Of a DNA stretch of 64,000 bases, positions 11,133-20,013 are shown one piece after another. A program made the position numbers and the translations under genes. The stretch is taken from contig CAVPZS010000012.1 of assembly GCA_963710275.1 (NCBI GenBank), forward strand, positions 124,001-188,000. The letters run 5' to 3'. Origin of the DNA: Rhodoblastus sp963710275 (GTDB lineage: Bacteria > Pseudomonadota > Alphaproteobacteria > Rhizobiales > Beijerinckiaceae). Positions within the stretch are counted from its first letter, which is position 1. Each line of letters starts with the position of its first letter. The notes below the pieces were generated by a model. It was given only the letters and a program-made list of their open reading frames with translations. It had not been told where the DNA came from and searched no databases.

Positions 11133-12221
11133 GATTGCCCCGCGGGTTGCGCGTCGACGATCTGGCCCTCGCGCAGGAACTTGCCGCCCTCGGTCACGAC
11201 GAGTTCGCCGGGCTTGACGCCGTCGCGCAGGACGATCTGCTCCCTCGCGTAAAGCGCGACTGTCGACCGACGCGCAGGCTCACCGCCCCGGTGGCGGGAT
11301 CGACCACCCACAGCGCGGGCTGGCCGTCCTTTTCGGTCATCGCGGTCCAGGGCAGCACGACGACATCGTCAAGCCGCCAGACGGCAGCGGCCGGTCACGG
11401 CGGCGCCGAGCGGCATGGCGAGCGGCGCGCGCTGGCGCCGATCTCGACCTTGATCTGCACGGTTCCCGATTTTTCGTCGACCACCGGCGATACTTCGCGA
11501 ATGCGTCCGGGCGCCTTGATCTTCGGATCGGAGACCAGCGTGAGATCGATCGCCTGCTTCGGCGGGCCGGTGCGAGAACATCGATTCATAGACGGCGAAA
11601 ACGGCGTCGCGCGGACCGTCCTCGGCGAAGCCGAAGGCCTGCTGCGCGGCCTGCGCCACCTGGCCTGCCTCAATGTTGCGCGCGGTGATGACGCCGGCAT
11701 GGCCGGCGCGCAGAGTGGTATAGGACAGCGCGTCCTGCGCCGCGGCGACTTGCGCCTTTGCCGCGTCGAGCGACCCGTGCGGCGGTGCGCTGCGAGCGGT
11801 CGGCCGCTTCATAGGCGGCGTGGGTGGTGAAGCCGCTGGCCAGCAGCGTCTTCTGCCGCTCGAAGGCGGCGGCGGTCTGGCGCATGGTGGCCTCGGCCCC
11901 GGCCAGCCCGGCCTGGGCGGCGTCGAGATCCGCCTGCTGTTCGGTGGGATCGAGCCGGGCGAGGATGGCGTCGGCGTCGACATGCTGGCCGACTTCGCCC
12001 GTGCGTTCGATCACCCGGCCGCTGACGCGAAACGAAAGCTCGGTCTGCACGCGGGCGCGCACCGCGCCGGTCAGGATCACGTCGCTCTCATAGGATTGGG
12101 GCGCGACCTTTTGCGCCACGACCTTGAAGGGGGGCCTTTCCACCGAGGACGACTTGCCGTCGCAGCCGAAGAGCGGCAAAGCGGTCAGGAAAAGCGCCAG
12201 GAGACGCGGGCGCAGCCTCAT
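11129..12221 (-). CDS. RND efflux periplasmic adaptor lipoprotein, first adaptor of the operon
   Basis: First gene of the efflux operon. A lipoprotein signal with lipobox LFGC opens the protein. The adaptor core shows RARVQTELSFRVSGRVIERT, GEVGQHVDADAILARLDPTE and an Ala-rich coiled coil (QQADLDAAQAGLAGAEATM). VVDEKSGTVQIKVEIGAS and the C-terminal LRDGVKPGELVVTEGGKFL continue in other frames, with several indels between 11250 and 11800. Two different adaptors with one pump is the arrangement of Pseudomonas TriABC. The promoter region holds an 18-bp palindrome and is shared with the divergent TetR gene. Confidence 0.88.
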
Positions 12222-12287
12222 GTTTGATCCTCGAAATGGGGACGGCTAAAATTTCATTGGCGTTTTTGCCTCTTGCAGGATTATAAA

Positions 12288-12305
12288 TGACTGACTGGAA
12301 AGTCA
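12288..12305. promoter_or_regulatory. Putative TetR operator between tetR and efflux operon
   Basis: TGACTGACTGGAAAGTCA has inverted TGACT/AGTCA arms with an 8-bp centre. It sits in the 112-bp gap between the first adaptor gene and the TetR gene, which is where a TetR-family repressor of an efflux pump normally binds. The call rests on symmetry and position only. Confidence 0.6.
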
Positions 12306-12333
12306 ATATCTTTTGAGTGGGCAGGGCGGGACA

Positions 12334-12960
12334 ATGAAGCTGCGGGCGCGGCGAAAGGCCGAGAGGCCTGGGGAAATTCTCGAAGCGGCGTTCGACGCCT
12401 TCGCCGAGCGGGGCTTCGCGGCGACGCGCCTCGAGGACGTGGCGGCGCGGGCGGGAGTCAGCAAGGGGACGATCTACCTTTATTACGAGACGAAAGAGCG
12501 GTTGTTCGAGGAAATGGTGCGTCATTACGGGCGCATGGTTCTCGCCGACGCAGACGCCATGCTGGCGCAGGCGCGCGGAAGCTGCGCCGATCGCCTGCGG
12601 GCGCTGATCGGCTTTGTCTATCGCCGCTGCGCCCAGGATCGGGTGGGGCGGGAAATGCTGCGTTTCATGGTTGCCGAGGGCAAGGCCTTTCCAGATCTGG
12701 TGGATTCGCATTACGCCGATTTCGTCGCGCCGGCGATGCGCATGGTCGGCGGTCTGCTGGCGGCGGGCGCGGAAAGCGGCGAATTCAACCCCGAGATCGC
12801 AAAATGGGGCGCCGACATCGTCCTGGCGCCGGCGGTTTTCCTGAGCCTGCAGCGCTTGATTTTCGGCGACCGGCTGGAAGTGAACGAGGAGATTTACGCG
12901 CGCGCGCATGTCGATATGCTGCTCAACGGGCTGCTGACGCCGGCGGCGCGCGCGAAATAG
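12334..12960 (+). CDS. TetR/AcrR family transcriptional regulator
   Basis: A 208-residue repressor, probably of the divergent RND operon. The N-terminal helix-turn-helix is typical: GEILEAAFDAFAERGFAATR then LEDVAARAGVSKGTIYLYY and ETKERLFEEMVR. The C-terminal ligand domain is all-helical and TetR_C-like. I prefer ATG 12334 because MKLRARRKAERPGEI begins the family N-terminus; an in-frame TTG at 12313 would add seven residues. The inducer is unknown. The gene is intact. Confidence 0.93.
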   Translation: MKLRARRKAERPGEILEAAFDAFAERGFAATRLEDVAARAGVSKGTIYLYYETKERLFEEMVRHYGRMVLADADAMLAQARGSCADRLRALIGFVYRRCAQDRVGREMLRFMVAEGKAFPDLVDSHYADFVAPAMRMVGGLLAAGAESGEFNPEIAKWGADIVLAPAVFLSLQRLIFGDRLEVNEEIYARAHVDMLLNGLLTPAARAK

Positions 12961-13016
12961 GCGTCGGCGAGGCTTGCGGCGAGCGCCGGACCCCGATATA
13001 GAACGATTCCCGCGCT

Positions 13017-13092
13017 GCTCCCTTCGTCTAGCGGTCCAGGACGTCGCCCTCTCACGGCGAAAACAGGGGTTCGAGTCCCCTAGGGAGCGCCA
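13017..13092 (+). tRNA. trnE: tRNA-Glu (anticodon CTC)
   Basis: A 76-nt cloverleaf with acceptor arms GCTCCCT and AGGGAGC, discriminator G and an encoded CCA. The anticodon loop CTCTCAC carries CTC between paired TCGCC and GGCGA. The T arm is AGGGGTTCGAGTCCCCT. It stands alone with no neighbouring tRNA. Confidence 0.95.
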
Positions 13093-13431
13093 ATAAAATC
13101 AATAAGTTGTGAGCATTTTTTGTCCCCAGAAATGGAATCTGGGGAGCTTTTGGGGAGAGCCCCTCGTGTTTGCAGTGGTTCCCTGACGTCCATTTTCGTT
13201 GTGACGACCTTTTCTGTCGCGCTGTTGCAGGCGAGGTAGCGGTAGCGGTTCGGCTGGGAGCAAACGAGCTTTTTGGGGCGCCCGACGCGGCCTTCGCCTG
13301 TTCTGCCGCCGAAATCTGCGATGCGCCTGCAAGCGATGGTCGATGCGGGACGTCATGGTCCCGCGCAAATTGCGGAGGTTGTTACGCGGACGCCGTCGCC
13401 TCGGCTTTCCGGCGCGATCGGAGCGGCGCCC
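13093..13431. other. Gene-free stretch after tRNA-Glu with an inverted repeat
   Basis: No convincing gene is seen between the tRNA and mgtA. The first 60 bp are AT-rich for this genome. A perfect inverted repeat, TCCCCAGA-7 nt-TCTGGGGA, lies at 13123-13145 and is followed by a second TTTTGGGGAG motif. Short open frames on both strands give no family I recognise. The 3' side of a tRNA is a common integration site, so this may be a decayed island edge, but no integrase remnant is recognisable. Confidence 0.4.
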
Positions 13432-16082
13432 TCACAGCCCCCATTTGCGGACGAACCAGACCTTCACGAGATGGGTCAGAACCGCATAGCTCAGCATCAT
13501 GGCGGCGACGATCGGCCAGTAAAGCCAGGGCAGGGGAACGAAGCCCAGCGCTGCGCCGACCCAGGTTGACGGCAGCGTGATTCCGACCACGCAGATGATG
13601 ATCGTCGTCGTGATCAGGGCCGGGCTGGCGCGGCTCTCGATGAAGGGAATCTTCGCCGTCCGGATGATGTGGATGATCAGGGTCTGCGTCAGGAGCGATT
13701 CCACGAACCAGCCGGTCTGGAACAGCGCCGGATTGGTCCAGGCGTCGAAAATGTAACAGCATGGTGCGTAGGTCGCATAGTCGAAGATCGAGCTGATCGG
13801 GCCGATGAACACCATGAACTTGAAGATGTTGCCGATGTCCCAGCGGCGCGGCGACGCGAGATATTCCTCGTCGACATTGTCGGTCGGAATGGCGGTCTGC
13901 GAAAAATCGTAGAGCAGGTTGTTGGTCAGCACCTGGATCGGCGCCATCGGCAGGAAGGGCAGGAAGATGCTGGCGCCGAGCACGCTGAACATGTTGCCGA
14001 AATTCGAGCTCGCGCCCATCTTGATGTATTTGGTGATGTTGCCGAAGACCTTGCGCCCCTCGATCACGCCCTTCTGCAGCACCAGCAGGCTTTTCTCCAG
14101 CAGGATGATGTCGGCGGATTCCTTGGCGATGTCGACGGCGGTGTCGACCGAAATGCCGACGTCGGCGGCTTTCAGCGCCGGGCTGTCGTTGATGCCGTCG
14201 CCGAGAAAGCCGACGACGTGGCCCTTGGCGTGCAGCGCGCGCGACGACCCGTTCCTTCTGCGCGGGAGTCGAGTTTGGCGAAGACCGTGGTCTGCTCGGC
14301 GATGTCGGCGAGTTCGTCGTCGGTCATTGCGCCGATCTTCGCGCCGAGCAGGATGTCGCCGGCGTCGAGGCCGACTTCGTGGCAGATCTTGCGCGTGACC
14401 ACCTCGTTGTCGCCGGTCAGGATCTTCACCTGCACGCCTTTGCGGCCAGCGCGGCGATCGCTTCGCCGCGCGCGTTTCCTTGGGCGGATCGAGAAAGGCG
14501 ATATAGCCGAGCAGCGTCAGGTCGGTCTCGTCGGCGACCGAATAGGCCGTCTTGGCGGGCGGCATTTCCTTGTAGGCGACGGCGACGACGCGGAAGCCGT
14601 CGTCATTCAGCTGCGGACGTCATGCGTCTTGGCGGCGTCGAAATGACTTTGCGTCGAGCGCGCCCGGTCTCGCCGTCGACTTCATAGCGGCTGCAGACGG
14701 CGAAGATTTCCTCGACCGCGCCCTTGCAGATCAGAGATGCTTGCCGTCGTCCTGCCGCGACCACGACGGACGAGCCGGCGGCGCGAGAAAATCGAACGGA
14801 ATTTCGTCGACTTGGTAAAGCCGCTTGTCGATGCCGAGCGCCTTGTGCAGGTCGACATGCGGCCAGCACCGCGACGTCGAGCAGATTCTCAGCCCCGACT
14901 GAAAATGGCTGTTGAGATAGGCGTATTGCAGGACTCGTCGCCGATTCCTCGCCGTTGATGTCGAGATGGCGCTTCAGGATGATGCGGTCCTGCGTCAGCG
15001 TGCCGGTCTTGTCGGTGCACAAGACGTCCATCGCGCCGAAATTCTGGATGGCGTTGAGGCGCTTGACGATCACTTTCTCGCGCGACATGGCGATCGCGCC
15101 CTTGGCGAGATTGACCGTCACGATCATCGGCAGCATTTCCGGCGTCAGGCCGACGGCGACGGCCACCGCGAACAGCAGCGCCTCGAGCCAGTCGTGCTTG
15201 GTCAGCCCGTTGATCAGAAACACGGCGGGCGCCATCACCATGATGAAGCGGATCATCAGCCAGGTGAAGCGGTTGATGCCGAGGTCGAAGGCGGTCGGCG
15301 TCCTGCTGCCCGGCGATCTGGTCGGCCAAGTTCGCCGAAAAACGTGTTGTGCGCCGGTGCGGACGATGACGCCCGTCGGCGTAGCCGCTGACCACGTTGG
15401 CGCCCATGAAGCAGATATTGGGCAGATCGAACGGATCGCTCGCAGGCGTCGCCGCTGGCGTGGGCGAATTTTTCCGCCGGCATGGCTTCGCCGGTCAGCG
15501 CCGACTGGTTGATGAACAGGTCCTTGGCCTCGATCAGGCGCAGATCGGCCGGGAATCATGTCGCCGGCCGAGAGGCGGACGATGTCGCCGGGCACCAGTT
15601 TCTCCATCGGGATTTCGCTGAAGGTCCTTGCCATCGGACCTGTGGCGTCCGGCTGGACGCTGGCGGTGTCTATGCACCATCGCGCGCAAACGGGCGGCGG
15701 CCTCGTTCGACCGGTGCTCCTGAATGAATGCCGTGGTGATCGCGAGAATGACCATCGCGCCGATGACGATGGCGGCCCGCATGTCGCCCAGGAAATAGGA
15801 GACGACGGCCAGGGTCAGCAGAAGCGCATTCAGCGGGTTGCGCGTCCGTGTCCACAATTCCTGGAGAATGGTCGCTTTTTGCTCGCGCGTAACGCGGTTC
15901 GGCCCGTATTGGATCAGGCGCCGCTCGGCCTCGTCCTGCGACAACCCTGAAGGCGAAGACTCGAAACGCGCGCAAAAACTATCGGGATCGAGCCGGCTGT
16001 AATCCGCCAGCGCGGCGTCCGACTTCAATTGGTCCTTTGATCGCGCGCTTGAGGAATTTTGATCTTTCGCCATGAAATTCAT
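13432..16082 (-). CDS. mgtA: Mg2+-importing P-type ATPase (P3B, MgtA/MgtB), heavily frameshifted
   Basis: Imports Mg2+ across the inner membrane using ATP. About 883 codons, normal for the family. Visible parts in order: EAERRLIQYGPNRVTREQK, the actuator motif SALTGEAMPAEKFA, the phosphorylation site VLCTDKTGTLTQDRI, the hinge GFLGDGINDSPALKAADVG, then KYIKMGASSNFGNMFSVLGA and LTNNLLYDFSQTAIPTDNVD, both typical of MgtA, and several C-terminal helices ending VKVWFVRKWGL. At least eight frame changes lie between 14200 and 15700. The start ATG at 16082 follows GGAGG at good spacing; an in-frame GTG exists 69 bp upstream. It is divergent from the DUF47 gene. Confidence 0.92.
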
Positions 16083-16312
16083 AGCAGCCTCCGACGGATG
16101 CCTGGCAGCTTGGCCTGCGCGAAAACGCCCAGCCTTGATCTGAGTCAGCACTTATTGGCCTTGCGCCCGATCACAGAGGAAAGACAGCGCTTTTTTGTGT
16201 AAAATGCGGCTGGTTGGAAGTCTTATGACGGTTTCATGAATGACATAGCGCATTTTCTGCGACGACGACTGCGACTATAAGCGGGAAGGATCAAGGTGAC
16301 GGGACGCTGAAA

Positions 16313-18289
16313 ATGGTCGGCAAGATCGCAATCGTCGAAGAGCTTGGCGAGCGCGCCATATTGCTTCCCGCGTTGATCGAGGCGGCGCTGGCGGCCAATG
16401 ACCGTCTGAAGATCCGATTGACGATGTTGCAGGAAGCCTCGGCCCATGTGACGCAACCGGGTCGCCCTTCGCTCTCGCTGGAGCCGGAGCGGCGCGCCGC
16501 CGGGCTGAATGATCCTGCCTTCGACACAACAATTCTCGGCGCGCAGGTCGTCGACTCCGGGACGTTCATCGCGCCCGGCGCCGAGCGCCTCGGCAAGGGG
16601 ATGGCGGCGGATCTGGACGCGATGTTCGCGCCGCTGGAAGTCGCCGCGGCCCCAGCCGCAGAATCCATGAAAGCCAGAATTGCGGCCATTTTGCAGAAAC
16701 TGCCCGATTTTCGCGGCGACCGGGTCAGTCATGCCGAGGTCGCGGATGTTACGGCCGCCCGGCGCGGCGGGAACGACAGTCTGCATCTGCTGGTGATGGA
16801 TCTGCACAAGGAGATCAATCGCATCGCCGCGGCGACCGCGGTCGAACTTGTGGATGGCGCGCATTGCGCCGGGCTCGATGATGCAGGACGCATGCGCGTC
16901 AAGGCCTTCATGCGCGGGCTCAATCGCACGGCCGGTCTGGCTTTCGGTCATCCGGGCCTGGCGACGACCGCCGGACGCGTCGGCGAAAAACTGACCATCC
17001 AGAACGATATCGGCACGACGGACGCGCATGTGCTGGTCATCCACGTCGCAGGCTTGACCGCGACGGCGACCTACACGGATGTCCACCGCGCCCGCGCAAA
17101 ATTCTTCATCTCTTTGTTTCAGGGCGAGGCCGCGGCGTGGAGCCCGCTTGCCGAGAAACAGAAGCGCGATCTCGCCGAGGGCGAAATCTTCTATTTGCTG
17201 ACTGGCGTCTATTCGGCGCGGGACGAGGCCGATCTCGATCGGTTCCTGAGCTTTTTCGCCTCGCGCATTGTTTTCCTCATTGACTGGAACAAGGCGCGCA
17301 AGGCGCTGCAGACCTTCGTCAGCAAGGGCGGGGCGATCGAGCTTTTGACGGCGGCGGCCGCAAGCGACGAGGGGCATCGCGCCTTTCTGGAGCTTGGTGG
17401 CGTCGATCTGATCTTCGAGGCTGTGCGGCGCGCCGCAGGCGGACGCATCGCTTACGGCGTGCGCCTCGATCAGGCGCTTGGCGAAAGGGAATGCCTGGCC
17501 TTCTTGCGGAACGTCTTGCACGTCGCCTGCGAAGGGCTGAAGGACGGACGATCGGCCCGTCTCGTCCGCGATGAAATCCATGCCGATCTTTCGCAGCGGC
17601 TCGACACCGCCGAAAGCGAATTGCTGGCGGTCGTCCTCCGCCACCTCGGCCTGACCCGCATGCTCGCCGGAATGATCGAGACGGCGTTTCGGCCGGACGG
17701 CCTCGCCAGCCTGGCCGAACGCAGGCGCCTGTGCGAGCGCGCCAAGAAGATCGAGAAGAAGGCTGACCAACTCACCGTCGCCGCGCGGGAAATTTTTGCG
17801 CGCGTGCGCAATGCCGACGATCTGCTGCTGCTGGTCGATCAGGTCGAGAACGCCACCGATTGCTTCGACGAGGCGGCCTTCCTGATTAGCTTGGCCTCCG
17901 AACATGAAAGCGCGGAGGCCATGAGCGCGCCGCTGGCCGCGCTGGCCGAAATCGCCCGGGAAGGCGTCGGCCATCTCGTGCGCGCCGTCGAAGCGGCTTT
18001 GCTCATCCCCGACGGCAAGCGCGTTGACGCGACCTTTGCTCTGCAATGCGTGGACGCGGTGATTGACGCCGAGCGGAACGCCGACGTCGCCGAACGCGCG
18101 GCGATTGGCGCCATGATCGGACCCGCCGCGGCGCCGGGGTGTTCGCCGCGCGACGCCCCCCGACCTGCAGACGCGCGCGCGCTCGTGCTCGGCCTCGAAA
18201 TCGCGCACACGCTGGAAGAAGCCACCGACCGGCTCGCGCATGCGGCGATGTCTTTGCGCGACCGGGTGTTGCAGGAGCTGTCGGCATGA
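16313..18289 (+). CDS. DUF47/PhoU-like protein with a long uncharacterised N-terminus
   Basis: A 658-residue cytosolic protein without signal or clear membrane segments. Roughly residues 430-655 look like the helical PhoU_div (DUF47) fold, with repeated pairs of acidic and basic helices such as RAKKIEKKADQLTVAAREI and VDQVENATDCFDEAAFLI. The first 430 residues I do not recognise; conspicuous segments are ERLGKGMAADLDAMFAPLEV, VMDLHKEINRIAAATAVELV, KLTIQNDIGTTDAHVLVIHV and LAEGEIFYLLTGVYSARDEA. The stop overlaps the next gene (ATGA), so it is coupled to the PPDK-like protein and probably works with it. Homologues of PhoU act in phosphate transport control, but the role here is open. The coding frame is intact. 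Confidence 0.75.
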   Translation: MVGKIAIVEELGERAILLPALIEAALAANDRLKIRLTMLQEASAHVTQPGRPSLSLEPERRAAGLNDPAFDTTILGAQVVDSGTFIAPGAERLGKGMAADLDAMFAPLEVAAAPAAESMKARIAAILQKLPDFRGDRVSHAEVADVTAARRGGNDSLHLLVMDLHKEINRIAAATAVELVDGAHCAGLDDAGRMRVKAFMRGLNRTAGLAFGHPGLATTAGRVGEKLTIQNDIGTTDAHVLVIHVAGLTATATYTDVHRARAKFFISLFQGEAAAWSPLAEKQKRDLAEGEIFYLLTGVYSARDEADLDRFLSFFASRIVFLIDWNKARKALQTFVSKGGAIELLTAAAASDEGHRAFLELGGVDLIFEAVRRAAGGRIAYGVRLDQALGERECLAFLRNVLHVACEGLKDGRSARLVRDEIHADLSQRLDTAESELLAVVLRHLGLTRMLAGMIETAFRPDGLASLAERRRLCERAKKIEKKADQLTVAAREIFARVRNADDLLLLVDQVENATDCFDEAAFLISLASEHESAEAMSAPLAALAEIAREGVGHLVRAVEAALLIPDGKRVDATFALQCVDAVIDAERNADVAERAAIGAMIGPAAAPGCSPRDAPRPADARALVLGLEIAHTLEEATDRLAHAAMSLRDRVLQELSA

Positions 18290-19876
18290 TCTCAACTCAT
18301 TGCGCGCCCTGGCTGATCGGCTCCGGCGGATCGGCCGAGGCGCCTTCCCCCGCAATCGTCGGATCCAAGGCTGCGGGGCTGGCGCGAATGAGCGGCCTGG
18401 GACTCAATGTGCCGCCGGCCTTCGTGCTGCCGACCGGCCTTTGCGCTGGCATTGTCGCTGGCGACGAGGCGGCGTTGACGCGCCTTCGCGAGGGCGTCGC
18501 CGCCGGCGTGGAATGGCTGCAGGCCGCGACAGGCGCCAAAGTTCGGCGATTGCCGCGCGCCTCTTTTCGTTTCGGTGCGCTCGGGCGCGGAAAAATCAAT
18601 GCCCGGCATGCTTGAGACGATCCTCGGCGTTGGCATGAACAAAACCAGCCTGCACGGACAGATCCGCGTGACCGGCAATCCGCGGCTGGCTTTCGACTCC
18701 TATCGACGCTTCATCCAATCGTTTGCAGAAGTCGTCGGCGGCGCCGCGGCGGCGCCGTTCGAGGCTGCGCTGGCGCAAATGATCCATGCGGAGGACGTCG
18801 CCGACGAAGCCGAACTCGATCCCGAAGCGTTGGAGCGCCTGGGCGGCCAATTTCTGGATATAGCCACCCGCCTGTCCGCCGCGCCGCCGGACGATCCGAT
18901 CGAGCAATTGATGCGGGCCTCGCGCGCCGTCTACAAATCCTGGGAAAGCCCCCGCGCGAGGGAATACCGGCGGCTGAATGCGCTGGACTCTCTCCACGGC
19001 ACGGCGGTCACCGTGCAGGCCATGGTCTTCGGCAATTCGGGCGGCGATTCTGGCGCCGGCGTGGCCTTCTCGCGCGATCCGGCGACCGGCGCCAAGGGCC
19101 TCTACGTCGATTTCCTCATCGATGCGCAGGGTGAGGACGTCGTTTCGGGACGGCGAACGCCCTCCGACGCAAGCTCTGCTGGCGCAGCGCATGCCCAGTG
19201 TCGCGCGCGCGCTGGCGGAAGGCGCCCAGAACTCTGGAGAAAGCCTTCGGCGACGTCCAGGACATCGAATTCACGGTGGAGCGCGGCCGTCTGTTCTTTC
19301 TGCAGACGCGCGCCGCCAAGCGCACGCCGCGCGCGGCGTTGAAAATCGCCGTCGATCTGGTCGAAGAGGGAATGATCGATCGCGCAGGAGGCATTGCGGC
19401 GCGTCGCCGGCATTGACGCCGCCAAGGCCGGTTCGGCGCGCTTCGTCCGGTCCGCGCCGGCTGTGGCCAAGGCCATTCCGGCGTCGCCCGGAGTCGCTTG
19501 CGGGCGCATCTGTTTTTCGAGCGAGCAGGCGAAGGAGACGGCGCGCTCGGAGCCGGCGATCCTTGTCCGGCGCGACACATCCACCGAAGACGTTGCCGGA
19601 TTTGCGGTATCCGCCGGCATTCTGACGGCGATCGGCGGGCGCACGGCGCATGCCGCTGTGGTGGCCAGGCAAATGGGCAAGGTCTGTCTGGTCGGCTGCG
19701 CCTCGCTGGTCTTCGCCGACGGTCAGGCCAGCGCCAAGCTTGGCGACCGTGAATTGCGCGCTGGCGACTGGATCGCTCTCGACGGCGATACGGGCGAGAT
19801 TTCCCTGGGCAGGCGCGAAATCGCGGTCGAGACGCCCGCCGAATTGGCGAAGATCCAGCAATGGTCTTTGTCGTAG
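18286..19876 (+). CDS. PPDK-like protein: ATP-grasp plus phospho-histidine domain, no PEP domain
   Basis: Related to pyruvate phosphate dikinase / PEP synthase but only about 530 codons long. The N-terminal nucleotide domain is shown by AIVGSKAAGLARMSGLGLNV, the PPDK motif SVRSGAEKSMPGMLETILGV, AVTVQAMVFGNSGGDSGAGV then AFSRDPATG, and DIEFTVERGRLFFLQTRAAK. The swivelling domain carries the catalytic histidine in ILTAIGGRTAHAAVVARQMG. The protein then ends; the C-terminal PEP/pyruvate TIM barrel (about 350 residues) is missing, and the sequence stops naturally after LDGDTGEISLG and a short tail. Frame changes near 18550, 19160, 19220 and 19400 are probably errors. It overlaps the DUF47 gene by 4 bp. 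The phosphate acceptor is unknown. Confidence 0.82.
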
Positions 19877-19907
19877 CCGGCGACACACGACGAACGTCGG
19901 CAATCCC

Positions 19908-19923
19908 CGGCGCCTCAGCGCCG
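19908..19923 (+). terminator. Possible hairpin terminator after the PPDK-like gene
   Basis: CGGCGC-CTCA-GCGCCG, a perfect 6-bp stem with a 4-nt loop, lies 32 bp past the stop. No T-run follows, so termination is uncertain. Confidence 0.3.
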
Positions 19924-20013
19924 TCATCGAATTCCTCCCGCGTTGACGTCCATCGAGCCGCGACCGCCGCGCCTCTTGGGCCGGGTGGTTAGTTCGTAAA
20001 CGGGCTGCGATCC

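Noticed and set aside
16205..16250. A PhoB-box-like pair (TGTCAT and CGTCAT) upstream of mgtA and the PhoU-like gene
   Set aside because: The repeats are 15 bp apart instead of the 11 bp a PhoB box needs, so evidence for Pho control is insufficient.
16223..18355. A 710-codon open frame on the minus strand opposite the DUF47 gene
   Set aside because: It is Arg/Gly/Asp-rich with no family features and is the complement of a well-supported gene; long antisense frames are common at this GC content.
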